From NCBI GenBank assembly GCA_904395315.1, contig CAJFNT010000082.1, forward strand, positions 1 to 45,609: a stretch of 45,609 nucleotides of DNA, written 5' to 3'. Of this stretch, positions 28,542 to 38,825 are shown in pieces (position 1 is the first letter of the stretch; every line of letters begins with the position of its first letter). The stretch comes from an uncultured Clostridia bacterium. Its GTDB lineage: Bacteria > Bacillota > Clostridia > UBA1381. Under the pieces are notes generated by a model that had not been told where the DNA came from, made no database searches, and was given only the letters and a program-made list of their open reading frames with translations. A program made the translations under genes and the position numbers.

Positions 28542-31500
28542 TCAGTTCACCTCCTTCACATCCAAAATGTTACATATAACAACCGTTCCCTCTGCGCGTG
28601 TCATATTTGCCTTCGGATCGAATTCGCCTGTGTCTCTGCCGTTTATGATGCCCATTGACGCAAGCGTATTTACGTCCTCCACAGCCCAGTCCGAAATGCT
28701 TTCAGCGTCCGTAAAGACTGTCTCGTTCCCTTTGTCCGCCGAAATACCGGCAATAGTTATAAAACGGTTTACCATAGCAGCCATCTGTTCTCTTGTTATG
28801 AGCGCTTCCGGCGCAAATGTTCCGTCACCCATACCTTCAGCTACTCCGCATGATACAGCCCAGTTCACCGCCTCGGAATACCATGCGTCAGTCATCACGT
28901 CATCAAATACAGGCACTTCAATGCTGCCCGAGCCAACGAGCCCGGTGTTCATAAGTATCTGAGCAAACTGCGCCCTTGTGATATTCCCGTCAGGCTCAAA
29001 CATTCTGTCACTCATACCGTTTACGATACCGTCAGCCGCGAGTCTTTCAATATAGTCCTCCGCCCAGTGACCGGATATATCATCAAATATGCTTTCACCG
29101 GAAACAGGTGATTCGCTTGAAGCCGGCAAATCGGTAGGAGTCTCTGAAGGCGCAGGAGATTCTGTAGCTCTCACACTGCTTCCTCCGCCGCCGCGATTTG
29201 GCCTTCTTGTCGCTTCAGGAGATTCTGACGGCTCTGCACCATCGTCTGTTACAGTTATCTCGGCAGTTACCGTTATGATATCTCCTTCCGGTATCTCTTC
29301 GCTCCAATCGGTGATCTCCGCATTTCCGAACGAGTCAAATATCACCGTGTCCTTATAAGGGACAAGCATTCCTGTCAGAGTAGTCTTGCCCTCGCCAGAC
29401 GCCATGATCGTATTTGAGAAATCGATCGAGGCTACGCCGCTGTCTGATGAGCTCAGCCATTTGACCTTAAGCTGTCCATCCTCAACACCGTTTATTACGG
29501 GCTGTATCTGCTTTTCATCTCCGACATTCAGCGTATATTTCCCATCATTCTCAAATTCCACATCTGTTACTTTATCCAAAAGCGCTATCGTCTCAGAATC
29601 AAATTCCTTTGTTATCTCTTCTTCAAATTCTCGTACAGTTTCTCCGTCCGAAGTGATCTCGATCTCTATAGCGGCTTTTCCGACGCCATCGGTTATGTCA
29701 TACATATCGTCGCTTACGTCAAGTGTCAGATCAAGCTGCGCCGTTTCTCCAACGGCCAACGAGCTCATAACTGCGCTGCCTATCTCTGAATCTTTGGAGC
29801 GCGCCGTGATCTTGAGCTCACCGAAATCTTTATTTCCGATGTTTGTCAGATCCGCTATGAACGCATACCGTTCTGCTCCCTCCTCGTCAACAAACAAATC
29901 TGTGGTACCGTTGGCTATATCGATCTCAGCAGCCTGCTCGACCTTTACAGATACCGGCTCATCATCGTTTATATATGCCTCTATCGTTACGTCCGATATG
30001 TCCTCGGGCATGGTCATATTCATATCAACATATTCAGAAGTTCCGCCCGGGACTGCCGATCCTACGCTCTGTGTTCCGACAACTTCTCCGTTCATTTCAA
30101 AAGTTATTGTTACAGGATCATATTCCGGCAGCAATCCCTCATTCCTTATCTCAGCCGTAACAGTTACATTTCCTCCGGCTGCCGGGTTCGTATCACTGAG
30201 CGAGACTCCCGTAAGCTTTATATCATCGTACGGGATATGCTTTACGAGAACAAGCGATGAGTCAGCATCATCATTATAGCTGCCTTTTCCGCAGCCGGCA
30301 TATATAACACCGTCTACCACGGAAACGCCTATTCCTGAATAGAATACATCCTCGCCGCCGCTGGTAAGCATGACCGGATCGCTCCAGAATGCTTCCTCTG
30401 ATGTTCCGTCACCCGATCCCGCACCGCTTTCATCTTCCGCCGCATTGACTTCATCTGCGTCGTTTTCATAAACAGCGTTGCCGTTGAACGCAGACGCGAA
30501 TATCTCTCTTGAAGTACCATTCATATCCGTCCAGAACAAATAGAGTTTGCCGTCGCCGTCCACGCATACATCGTAGTCTATTATATTATCAGCCGCAACA
30601 GCGTTATCCGCCTCGAGAGGGATAGTCTCGGCGGGCGTCGTCACCTCTGTTCCGTCACTTAACGTGTATGAATGCTCGCTCTTATAGTTCTGAAGAACAT
30701 AATATGACGTAGTCCCTTCCGTTATCAGAGCATATTTATTGTTTGATATGGCATCCGTTACATCAAGATATTTTATCTCTCCGTGATCGGACTCCTCATC
30801 CTGTTCACCGTAGAACAGATAGGTCACATCATTGTCCGCTCTTCCAAATTTCGGTGACATATATGTTCCTGTCTCAGACGTTACCCTTATATTATGTGTG
30901 AAGCTGTTTTCACTGAAATTATATATCTGCATGAAAACATCTCTATCGTTAATAGTCTCGAGATCACGGTCCCAATCCACCGTCCACGCAAAAAGCGCAA
31001 GACCGTTGTATGATATAGCATCGGTATCAACTATCCTAAGCATTTCTGGACTGCTGCTGTCTATCCTTACGTCTAAGAACCTCTGACCATACCATTGCTC
31101 TCTGTATGTGTCCTTATCGTCTACGCCTTCAAGTTCTTCGTCTGTATAATACGACCCGTCATTGCTCCACGCTCCGTTTTCATAGAACAGATATGCCGTC
31201 ACAGATGCCGCATCCGCTATATCCGACTGCTTTGAAAGATCATCGTATTCAGTCTTTGTATAATAGAGTATGATCCTGTCTGTCTGGCTGTCATATGCGG
31301 CTCTCGGAAGAACATCTGCCGTATAATCCTCATCCGTTGTTTTTGTGAGCTGAGTTATCTCACCGAATGTCTTGTCGGTCTTATCGAAGAACGCCGCTTT
31401 TATGTTGAGCGATTTCAATGCGTCCTCGACCGTAGCGCCGGATTCAAACTCTTTATCAGCTGACGACCATGTAACAAGAAGTCTGTCACCGAGATCGTAT

Positions 31501-34500
31501 ACGTCCGGATAATCGTCCATCGTTCCGTCATCGTCTATAAGCTGCGGTTCAGACCAATTATCGCCATCGCCTATAGAATAGAATACAGCACGTTTATTCA
31601 CATCGTTTCTGTCCGTGTCGTCATCGACAAATACCATAAGCATCTCGCTGTCATTTATTTTTGTCACACTTACATATGGATTTCCCGCGGCACCCTTGAG
31701 CAGTTCCGTCTCTGTCGTTCCGTTATCATTCGACATCAATGAAAAGGTATTGCTGTTCCAATCTCCTCTGTTATCAAGATAATCTCTCGATACAGGCATA
31801 TCCATTATCAGATCGGCATCGCTGTCCTGCGACATAAAGTCCGATACAGAGCTGAGAGATATCGTCGGATCCTGTTCATAGTCAAAATCGATGTGCTCAT
31901 TCTGCCCATCTGTGTTGAACAGCTTTGTTGTCGTGACATCCTCGTAATTCTTTGAATACACCGTAAATCCTATCAAGTCTATCTGCCATCCGAGATCCAC
32001 ACGCATATCTCCGTAGGCATCCGTGCGGCTTTCACCGAACCTGAAATCCATATCAAAAGTAAATCTTGCATTTCCCTTTACCGCTATAATGCCGTTATAA
32101 TCAACACCGAGTCCCACGGCCACTTCAGGATTTAGAAAGATGTATCCCTCGCGTCGTACACTGTTGTTGAATTTTTTGAATACGCCGAAATCCTCCGATG
32201 TATACGGAACAGCGTCCTCTGTCTCATAGCTGTCCTGATAGTCATTATACATATGATAGATCCCTGCCATATCACCGTTGAGCTGGAAAGAAACGAGTAT
32301 GCCCAAGCCTATCGGCAAAACTATCTTTTGGTCTGCGCTCGCGTCAAAATCCGCCTTCACATAGAATATCAGATCTTCGAAATATGTGTTTCCATCGCTT
32401 CTTGAAGAAAGCGTGAGATTGAATCCCACAGACGGTGTAACGGACCACTTGAAGCTTCCCTGTGTGTTATATTTGCTTGCGGCAGGCGCAGCTCCCGTTA
32501 TATCACCGCTCTCCACCTTCTTAAGATACTCACCCATCTGCTCTTCATATGACTTTTTGCTGTCCCATTCTTTAGATCCGGAACCGAGCTCTTTCGAAAA
32601 ACCAAATGAATAACTGTTCTGAAGCCATGTATACTTCGCCTTATCCTCTTCAGGAATATTTTCCGGTGTGTAACTTGATCCGGTAACTTTAAACGCGCTT
32701 ATGGAACCGAGATCTATATCTCCAAGAGGATTTCCTATTATATCCTCCACCACGCCCGTGGTTATAACATCCTCAAGAGACGAGCTGCCTATCATAGGGA
32801 ATATGAACTCGTCAAGAGTAAGCGCCGCATAGAAATCATACCCCGTGTCTATCGGCGTGTACCATTTCCCATTTTGATCGCAGAACTGAACATACACTTT
32901 ATATCCGAACGCCATATCTTTTTTCGGATTGAATGCAAGCTCAGCCGTATAATTTGTCCCGTTCGTTGACTCTGTTACAACATAATCATCCGGCTTTGCG
33001 GAACAATCGACCGCCTGATATCCTTGGTCGTTATATATATAGAATCTCGCTTTGGATGGAGTTACAGCGCTGCCTGAGCTCACCGAGACCTTGAGCCTCA
33101 GCGTGTCATCCTCAACAGTTACCATGTTATCCGCCACAGATCCTGTTTTTACATCATACGCTGCAGATACAGAATCTGCCGTGAACCTCTCAAGCGCCGG
33201 AAGCACCATCTGTGTTCTGCTCTCAATGCTCGCAGTGGCATTGTATTCCATACCATCGACCGAAAGCGATGCGCTTACCGTTCCCCATGAAGGAAGTCCG
33301 CCCATCTCAATTGAATAATTGCCGTTCGCGTCAGTCATTCCCGTAAAACCGGCAATATTCATATAAGCGCCTGACACCGGCACATATTCAGTCGTCTTTT
33401 TCCCATTAACGAGATCATATAAATTTGTCTTTTCTCTTACTACCTTACCGCTCTGTGTCCTCGTTTTATCCATGACTTTCGGCACAAACTCATAATAGTA
33501 ACGGGTATTGTCCTGATCCAGTGAAATATTCAGCTTGTTTCCGTATACATATGTAGGATTGCTGCTGTTGTTTCTGTCTGTTCTGGAAGTTATCCCATCA
33601 TCTCCAGAATCCCCGATAGTGCCGTCGTTGTCAGTATCTCCGGACATATTTGCCCATGATATATAGTATCCCTCCGGAGCGTATGCCGTAAGGTTATAGT
33701 TCTTGCCTATGTAAGGATCCTTTAGCCACATCGAACCCGAAGCGTCAGTTGTTTCTCCGGCTCCGCCTTCCGTTGTGTTTGTTACAACATTTCTAAAATC
33801 ATCTGTTATCTCCTCTGAATCGTTCTCATACGCCATCGGAGAATACCCTACATAGAAAGTCTGATCGCCCGTTGCCGGACACATGGAAAGGCTGTTGTCA
33901 GCAACGATGTCAGCCATTGTATAATCTGTAGCATCTATAGTAACTCCGCTGCTTGAATCACCGCTGAACTTTGTTTCGCCTTCCTTATAATACTCGATCC
34001 CTCCGACAGCGTTATTGTAATGATACCACCATCGCACACCAGCAGGCGTCCTGTCACCGGCAGGCGCTGTTTTCACTCGTATCACCGAATATTTCGGGAC
34101 CTGAATCGAATAATAATCGAGCCATCCCGCATGGAGCTGTTTGCTGAGCATACCGCCGTCACATGCCTCAATGATATTTAAAATATGCGAGCATAAATGA
34201 TCAGGATCATATTTTCCTTTTGAATCTGATTTTGTGTCGTCTCTGTCAGTATTCTCAAAATTGACAGTCACCGTCTCCTGCTTATAAACAGGATATATCT
34301 TTATAGTTTCATCTTTGTTTGCGCTTGACAACACGCCTTTATTTATAAGTGTTTTGATAAAGTTTTGGTTCGGCGTTACAGTTACAGCGTGTGATGAATT
34401 GTCAGCAGAAACATAATACACATTGCTGCTTCTGTATCTTCCGTTTTCATAAAGTGTATGATCAGTTATATCGCCTTTACAGAAATACACGCCCGCAAGA

Positions 34501-36638
34501 TATATACCCTTTTCCGCGTTCTTCACCGAATTTGCGTCCTCGATCGTTATAGGACTTGTATTGTTTCCATAGAAACCGTCAACTGTTTGACCCCCGCTTC
34601 TTACCGTAACTGAACCCGGATTGTATATACGCGTAGTTTCTCCGTCATAGTACAGATCGCTTACATTAGCCTGTCCGTTATTCAATGATGTAAAATCATA
34701 AAGCTTTCTGTTGAAATTCTCAACTGAATTTTGGGGTTCAAAACTGTATTTCGCCCAGTCAAATCTGATCCAGTCTATCGTTGATTTTGGATTATGATTC
34801 CACCACCCACTGTTGACATATACCGCATACTTAAGATAACGTCCGTCATTTACTCCGGACACGTCAAGATCATTCTCCGTCCATCCCATTTTACCTTTAC
34901 GTTGGAATTGAGCTCCGCTGTAGCCAGCATATGTCTGATCCGTATCCGTTTCAAAACGTGTGGTAAAATCGCTTCCGTCTCCATATATCTCCATACTGAA
35001 CCGGAGATTCTTTATACCTGTAAAATCTATTTTATTATTTGATACAAGCATTGAATAATCATGGCAATCATACTGCTCAAGATGCATATTGCTTCCGCTT
35101 ACATACGCTTCATTATCGCCGTCGCTCCCGCTGTCTTCCGCGCGCCATCCGCCATCGATCTCTACTTGGTTTCTCGGCATGGTCGAAGCGTTTCCAAGCA
35201 CTGTATTCGATGCCGTAAGTGAAACCTCAGCATCATCAGAGTCCGCAGCATTCTCGTCAGCGGCAATATTCACATCAACGTAATAGTTGCCTATCTGCGC
35301 GCTTTCATCACCCTCAAGACGAACACCAAACGCGGCGTTTTTCGAAAAATCATATGCCTGTACCTTGATCTGCTTTTCGGTTTCGCCAGGCACAAATGCC
35401 ACGGTCTGCCCTTCAAACTCCTCATAGCTCGTTCTGTCAGCCGTTGATTTTACGGTTGAAACGTAGACCATTGAGAAATATTGTGTGCCGCCTGTCTTTC
35501 GCACAGTGATATATCCTTCCGGCGCGGATGATGACAGAACAAGACCGTTATCAACAAGATCAAATACCGGAGTCTCATATTCCTCATCGTCCGCGATCGT
35601 AACATACGTCGTAGCATTTGCCGCTATGGTTGTGTCATCAGTATCCGTGCCTGTAAGCGCGAGCATAAACAATTTATCACTTTCCGCCGCATCATTATCA
35701 TAAACACGTACTGTGATTTCCTTTTCAGACTCTCCATCGGCAAAATTAATAACACCTTCCGCTCCTTCGGCAGCTAAAAAATAACTGTAAATGTCGTTTA
35801 ATGTTTCATTTGCCGCGCTCTCTATTCCTGATGCGTCACCGCCTTCAGGAAGATCCAGATATTGAGCTTGCGCGTCGAGTATTGATGATCCTGTGCTTTT
35901 GCTCTTCTTATCTGCATTCTCGATCATTTCAACCGTTTCGCCCGGATCTGCATCCTCGTCAATCGGAATCGATACCTGATCAGCCGCGTCACCTTCCGCC
36001 GCCCCGGCGCCTGCATCCGCTGCTTTCTCTCCGATATCAGCTTCAATATCCGCATCGGCCGCATCAAATGCCGCGCCGGAGTCAGCGGGATCTTCTGTCT
36101 CCTCTTTAACATCCTGTTCAGTAACATCCTGATCTGCGTCCGCCTCAGGCGGTTCTGCGGCGGGATCATTCGCTTCTTTTTCTGCTGTTGTTCCACCAGC
36201 GTCTACAGGCTCTTCCGCCTTGATATCCGCGCCCGCGTCTGCCTCAGGCGATCCCGCTTCGGTATCATCCATGATCCCTTCCGCCGCGGAATCAGTTTCT
36301 GCGCCATCATCATATACAAACTCAGACGGATCCGGCTTCTCTCCTTCCACCTTCGCAAGCGGTTCGCCGTTCCCATCGAGAATGTCGTAATCGATACCAT
36401 AGCTTGATAAAAAATCCGCAGCCTTGAACGACACATTAACTTCGCCATTGACTCCGCCATGACGCATTACCTTGATCTTCAGTTCCCCGCTGTTTTCGTT
36501 TGACTCGTATTCCGAAGCCTCAAAATCGAAATAAGAGGGACCATCTGTCTGTTCCTCCGCTGATACTATAGGAACAAATGAAGCAACCATGCTTGCCGCC
36601 AAAGCAATGCTAAGTATCCTTTTTATCTTTCCTCTCAT
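28542..36638 (-). CDS. Giant secreted surface protein with Calx-beta-like, CARDB-like, Ig-like and C-terminal SLH domains
   Basis: Signal peptide MRGKIKRILSIALAASMVASFVPIVSA (RBS AAGGAGGG before ATG 36638); FADGESEKEITVRVYDND (Calx-beta); Ser/Pro/Thr linker; three SLH repeats (FDDISGHWAEDYIERLAADGIVNGMSDRMFEPDGNITRAQFAQIL etc.). Confidence 0.9.
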   Translation of the reverse strand: MRGKIKRILSIALAASMVASFVPIVSAEEQTDGPSYFDFEASEYESNENSGELKIKVMRHGGVNGEVNVSFKAADFLSSYGIDYDILDGNGEPLAKVEGEKPDPSEFVYDDGAETDSAAEGIMDDTEAGSPEADAGADIKAEEPVDAGGTTAEKEANDPAAEPPEADADQDVTEQDVKEETEDPADSGAAFDAADADIEADIGEKAADAGAGAAEGDAADQVSIPIDEDADPGETVEMIENADKKSKSTGSSILDAQAQYLDLPEGGDASGIESAANETLNDIYSYFLAAEGAEGVINFADGESEKEITVRVYDNDAAESDKLFMLALTGTDTDDTTIAANATTYVTIADDEEYETPVFDLVDNGLVLSSSAPEGYITVRKTGGTQYFSMVYVSTVKSTADRTSYEEFEGQTVAFVPGETEKQIKVQAYDFSKNAAFGVRLEGDESAQIGNYYVDVNIAADENAADSDDAEVSLTASNTVLGNASTMPRNQVEIDGGWRAEDSGSDGDNEAYVSGSNMHLEQYDCHDYSMLVSNNKIDFTGIKNLRFSMEIYGDGSDFTTRFETDTDQTYAGYSGAQFQRKGKMGWTENDLDVSGVNDGRYLKYAVYVNSGWWNHNPKSTIDWIRFDWAKYSFEPQNSVENFNRKLYDFTSLNNGQANVSDLYYDGETTRIYNPGSVTVRSGGQTVDGFYGNNTSPITIEDANSVKNAEKGIYLAGVYFCKGDITDHTLYENGRYRSSNVYYVSADNSSHAVTVTPNQNFIKTLINKGVLSSANKDETIKIYPVYKQETVTVNFENTDRDDTKSDSKGKYDPDHLCSHILNIIEACDGGMLSKQLHAGWLDYYSIQVPKYSVIRVKTAPAGDRTPAGVRWWYHYNNAVGGIEYYKEGETKFSGDSSSGVTIDATDYTMADIVADNSLSMCPATGDQTFYVGYSPMAYENDSEEITDDFRNVVTNTTEGGAGETTDASGSMWLKDPYIGKNYNLTAYAPEGYYISWANMSGDTDNDGTIGDSGDDGITSRTDRNNSSNPTYVYGNKLNISLDQDNTRYYYEFVPKVMDKTRTQSGKVVREKTNLYDLVNGKKTTEYVPVSGAYMNIAGFTGMTDANGNYSIEMGGLPSWGTVSASLSVDGMEYNATASIESRTQMVLPALERFTADSVSAAYDVKTGSVADNMVTVEDDTLRLKVSVSSGSAVTPSKARFYIYNDQGYQAVDCSAKPDDYVVTESTNGTNYTAELAFNPKKDMAFGYKVYVQFCDQNGKWYTPIDTGYDFYAALTLDEFIFPMIGSSSLEDVITTGVVEDIIGNPLGDIDLGSISAFKVTGSSYTPENIPEEDKAKYTWLQNSYSFGFSKELGSGSKEWDSKKSYEEQMGEYLKKVESGDITGAAPAASKYNTQGSFKWSVTPSVGFNLTLSSRSDGNTYFEDLIFYVKADFDASADQKIVLPIGLGILVSFQLNGDMAGIYHMYNDYQDSYETEDAVPYTSEDFGVFKKFNNSVRREGYIFLNPEVAVGLGVDYNGIIAVKGNARFTFDMDFRFGESRTDAYGDMRVDLGWQIDLIGFTVYSKNYEDVTTTKLFNTDGQNEHIDFDYEQDPTISLSSVSDFMSQDSDADLIMDMPVSRDYLDNRGDWNSNTFSLMSNDNGTTETELLKGAAGNPYVSVTKINDSEMLMVFVDDDTDRNDVNKRAVFYSIGDGDNWSEPQLIDDDGTMDDYPDVYDLGDRLLVTWSSADKEFESGATVEDALKSLNIKAAFFDKTDKTFGEITQLTKTTDEDYTADVLPRAAYDSQTDRIILYYTKTEYDDLSKQSDIADAASVTAYLFYENGAWSNDGSYYTDEELEGVDDKDTYREQWYGQRFLDVRIDSSSPEMLRIVDTDAISYNGLALFAWTVDWDRDLETINDRDVFMQIYNFSENSFTHNIRVTSETGTYMSPKFGRADNDVTYLFYGEQDEESDHGEIKYLDVTDAISNNKYALITEGTTSYYVLQNYKSEHSYTLSDGTEVTTPAETIPLEADNAVAADNIIDYDVCVDGDGKLYLFWTDMNGTSREIFASAFNGNAVYENDADEVNAAEDESGAGSGDGTSEEAFWSDPVMLTSGGEDVFYSGIGVSVVDGVIYAGCGKGSYNDDADSSLVLVKHIPYDDIKLTGVSLSDTNPAAGGNVTVTAEIRNEGLLPEYDPVTITFEMNGEVVGTQSVGSAVPGGTSEYVDMNMTMPEDISDVTIEAYINDDEPVSVKVEQAAEIDIANGTTDLFVDEEGAERYAFIADLTNIGNKDFGELKITARSKDSEIGSAVMSSLAVGETAQLDLTLDVSDDMYDITDGVGKAAIEIEITSDGETVREFEEEITKEFDSETIALLDKVTDVEFENDGKYTLNVGDEKQIQPVINGVEDGQLKVKWLSSSDSGVASIDFSNTIMASGEGKTTLTGMLVPYKDTVIFDSFGNAEITDWSEEIPEGDIITVTAEITVTDDGAEPSESPEATRRPNRGGGGSSVRATESPAPSETPTDLPASSESPVSGESIFDDISGHWAEDYIERLAADGIVNGMSDRMFEPDGNITRAQFAQILMNTGLVGSGSIEVPVFDDVMTDAWYSEAVNWAVSCGVAEGMGDGTFAPEALITREQMAAMVNRFITIAGISADKGNETVFTDAESISDWAVEDVNTLASMGIINGRDTGEFDPKANMTRAEGTVVICNILDVKEVN

Positions 36639-36700
36639 TTTTTCCCTCCTTATGTTTTTGATATCCAACCGCAAGATCTTTATTTTGCGATCAGCTTATT

Positions 36701-38824
36701 TTAACGGACATTCTGTCTTTTCATAAGCTGTTTAAACTGCCCGTCAATGTTCTTCAGCTCATCATATGTTCCTTCCTGCACGATCACCCCCTTATCCATC
36801 ACCAATATCCTGTCACACCGCTCTATCGTGGACAATCTGTGCGCCACAATTATTTTTGTGCAGTGAAGCTTGTTTACGCTCTCAGTTATCCTCGCCTGCG
36901 TAATGTTATCAAGCGCAGAAGTCGCCTCATCAAAGATAAGCAGCGATGGTTTCGATATTACCGCTCTCGCTATAAGCACTCTCTGCCTCTCACCTCCGGA
37001 AAGAGTGCAATTTTCCTGACTGACCGGAGTATGCACTCCCATTGGAAGTGAATCGATAGTTTCCGTAAGACCCGCAAATTTTATCGCCTCGTTTACCTCA
37101 TTCATATCCGCATCAGGCTTCGTCAGCGTTATATTTGAGTATATATCCCCTGATATGAGCCCTGTATTCTGAAGCACAGTGCCTATCTTTTGCCTGTAGT
37201 TTCTCATATCGAGCTCGCGTATATCAAAACCATCTATATAGATACTGCCCCGCTCCGCTTTTTCGAAACCAAGCAGCAATCTTATCAATGTGGATTTTCC
37301 GCAGCCGGACGTGCCGATTATCCCAATGCTCTCACCCGAAAGTATATGAAGCGAAAGCCCGCTCAACACATACGGAGAATCCTGGCTGTATCTGAAACAC
37401 AGATCCGACGCGGTTATTTCTCCGTCAAATTTGTCCGGCTTTTTCTTTCCTGAGCCGTATTCCTCGCATTCCCCTTCAAGAACAGGCTTTATCAGCGCGT
37501 ACGACGAACGGAACCCGGCGATCATCCGTATTATGACCGCGGCTCCCGCACTCGCGGAAACATATGCTCCGTATGCCGCAGAAAATGCTATGTAATCCGA
37601 CGCAGTCAGCCTCGCTCCGAAAACAAATATCGCCGCGGTCGTAAACACCTTTATCACCCTGTAAAACACTGTCGAGTATTTGAGCAAAAACGGCTTGTCC
37701 TCATGCTTCGACACATCACGGTAATATTCACTCCATCGCCGCATCATTCGCGCTTCAGCGCCATTGAGCTTGACTTGCTCCATTCCTGAGAATAATTCAT
37801 AACAAAATCCTGACATCCTTGAAAGCGATTCAGAACAGCCGCGCATCCATTTTAAGTTCATGATACCTTCAGCTGTCATTAACACAGCAAGCGCCAAGGA
37901 TGACAATACCACCCAGCCAAGCAGCTGCGGAGCATATATCTTTATCTGCACAAGATACACAAGAGACAATATCATTCCTATACACGCGCTTATACTCCTC
38001 ACCGAAACAATTTTTGTTATGTCTGAAAACTCGGTTATCATGCCTGACAATTCACCGGAACGCGTATTCTTAAAAAATTCAGGTTTCAAAGACAAAAGCC
38101 TTGAGAACACTGCACTCTGCACATATACGCCGCATCTTAACATTGTGTTTGTAAGAATAAGCGACTGCAAAAACCCCAGCACCGCAGCGGTCATTACCGC
38201 GGAAAATATCAGCGCTGCCGCTGCCGATATTCCGTTTGGCTCACCTGCCGGTATGATCCGTGAAAATATAAAACTGTTTACCCACGGCAGAAGCATTCCC
38301 GCGGTCATTGCAAACACTGATGCGGTTATGACAGCCGCTCCATCTTTTTTGGAACAGCATTTGACCATGAACATTATAAGCTTCCTCATCGTGACCCTGT
38401 CCGTGCCCATATCTTTGTAAAAGCACAGCGCCTCGGACGTGAACTGTTCTGCTGTCTTCTTTGTTATTTTTATACTTTTACCTTTTTCTATATACTTGCA
38501 TGCACCGCCTGAAGAAGGGATCACCGCGATCCAAGCCTCATCCCTCGTTTTTACAAGCATCGGAAGAGCAGCAGTCTTATACCAATCCGAGTCTAACTCC
38601 GTATATCGAGTCTTTATAAAAAACTTTTCCTCTATAAATGCGAGCTGCTCCGCAACTGACAGCGCTGTATCCACACGGTCTTTTTCATTTAAGAATCTCA
38701 AGATCGCATTCACGCTTCCATGGTCAGCTTTATCTCCGAGCGCGGCATTCATATTCTCATAAGCGCGCGCTGCTGCCTCGCGGTTTTTTTCTCTTATCCG
38801 TTCATTTTGCTCACGAGCATCCAC
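36701..38824 (-). CDS. NHLM-type bacteriocin ABC transporter, ATP-binding/permease protein without peptidase domain
   Basis: Walker A GTSGCGKST, LSGGERQRVLIARA, LLIFDEATSALD; N-terminal extension (DWYKTAALPMLVKTRDEAWIAVIPSSGGACKYI) as in the second NHLM ABC protein. Confidence 0.85.
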   Translation of the reverse strand: MDAREQNERIREKNREAAARAYENMNAALGDKADHGSVNAILRFLNEKDRVDTALSVAEQLAFIEEKFFIKTRYTELDSDWYKTAALPMLVKTRDEAWIAVIPSSGGACKYIEKGKSIKITKKTAEQFTSEALCFYKDMGTDRVTMRKLIMFMVKCCSKKDGAAVITASVFAMTAGMLLPWVNSFIFSRIIPAGEPNGISAAAALIFSAVMTAAVLGFLQSLILTNTMLRCGVYVQSAVFSRLLSLKPEFFKNTRSGELSGMITEFSDITKIVSVRSISACIGMILSLVYLVQIKIYAPQLLGWVVLSSLALAVLMTAEGIMNLKWMRGCSESLSRMSGFCYELFSGMEQVKLNGAEARMMRRWSEYYRDVSKHEDKPFLLKYSTVFYRVIKVFTTAAIFVFGARLTASDYIAFSAAYGAYVSASAGAAVIIRMIAGFRSSYALIKPVLEGECEEYGSGKKKPDKFDGEITASDLCFRYSQDSPYVLSGLSLHILSGESIGIIGTSGCGKSTLIRLLLGFEKAERGSIYIDGFDIRELDMRNYRQKIGTVLQNTGLISGDIYSNITLTKPDADMNEVNEAIKFAGLTETIDSLPMGVHTPVSQENCTLSGGERQRVLIARAVISKPSLLIFDEATSALDNITQARITESVNKLHCTKIIVAHRLSTIERCDRILVMDKGVIVQEGTYDELKNIDGQFKQLMKRQNVR

Positions 38825-38825
38825 T

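Noticed and set aside
28373-28658. 68-aa and 88-aa plus-strand ORFs over the peptide gene
   Set aside because: No RBS or homology-like features; the minus-strand GG-leader peptide with a strong RBS explains the region.
29386-30279. 297-aa plus-strand ORF inside the giant gene
   Set aside because: Antisense shadow of the strongly supported minus-strand SLH gene; Ser/Pro-rich low-complexity translation with no motifs.
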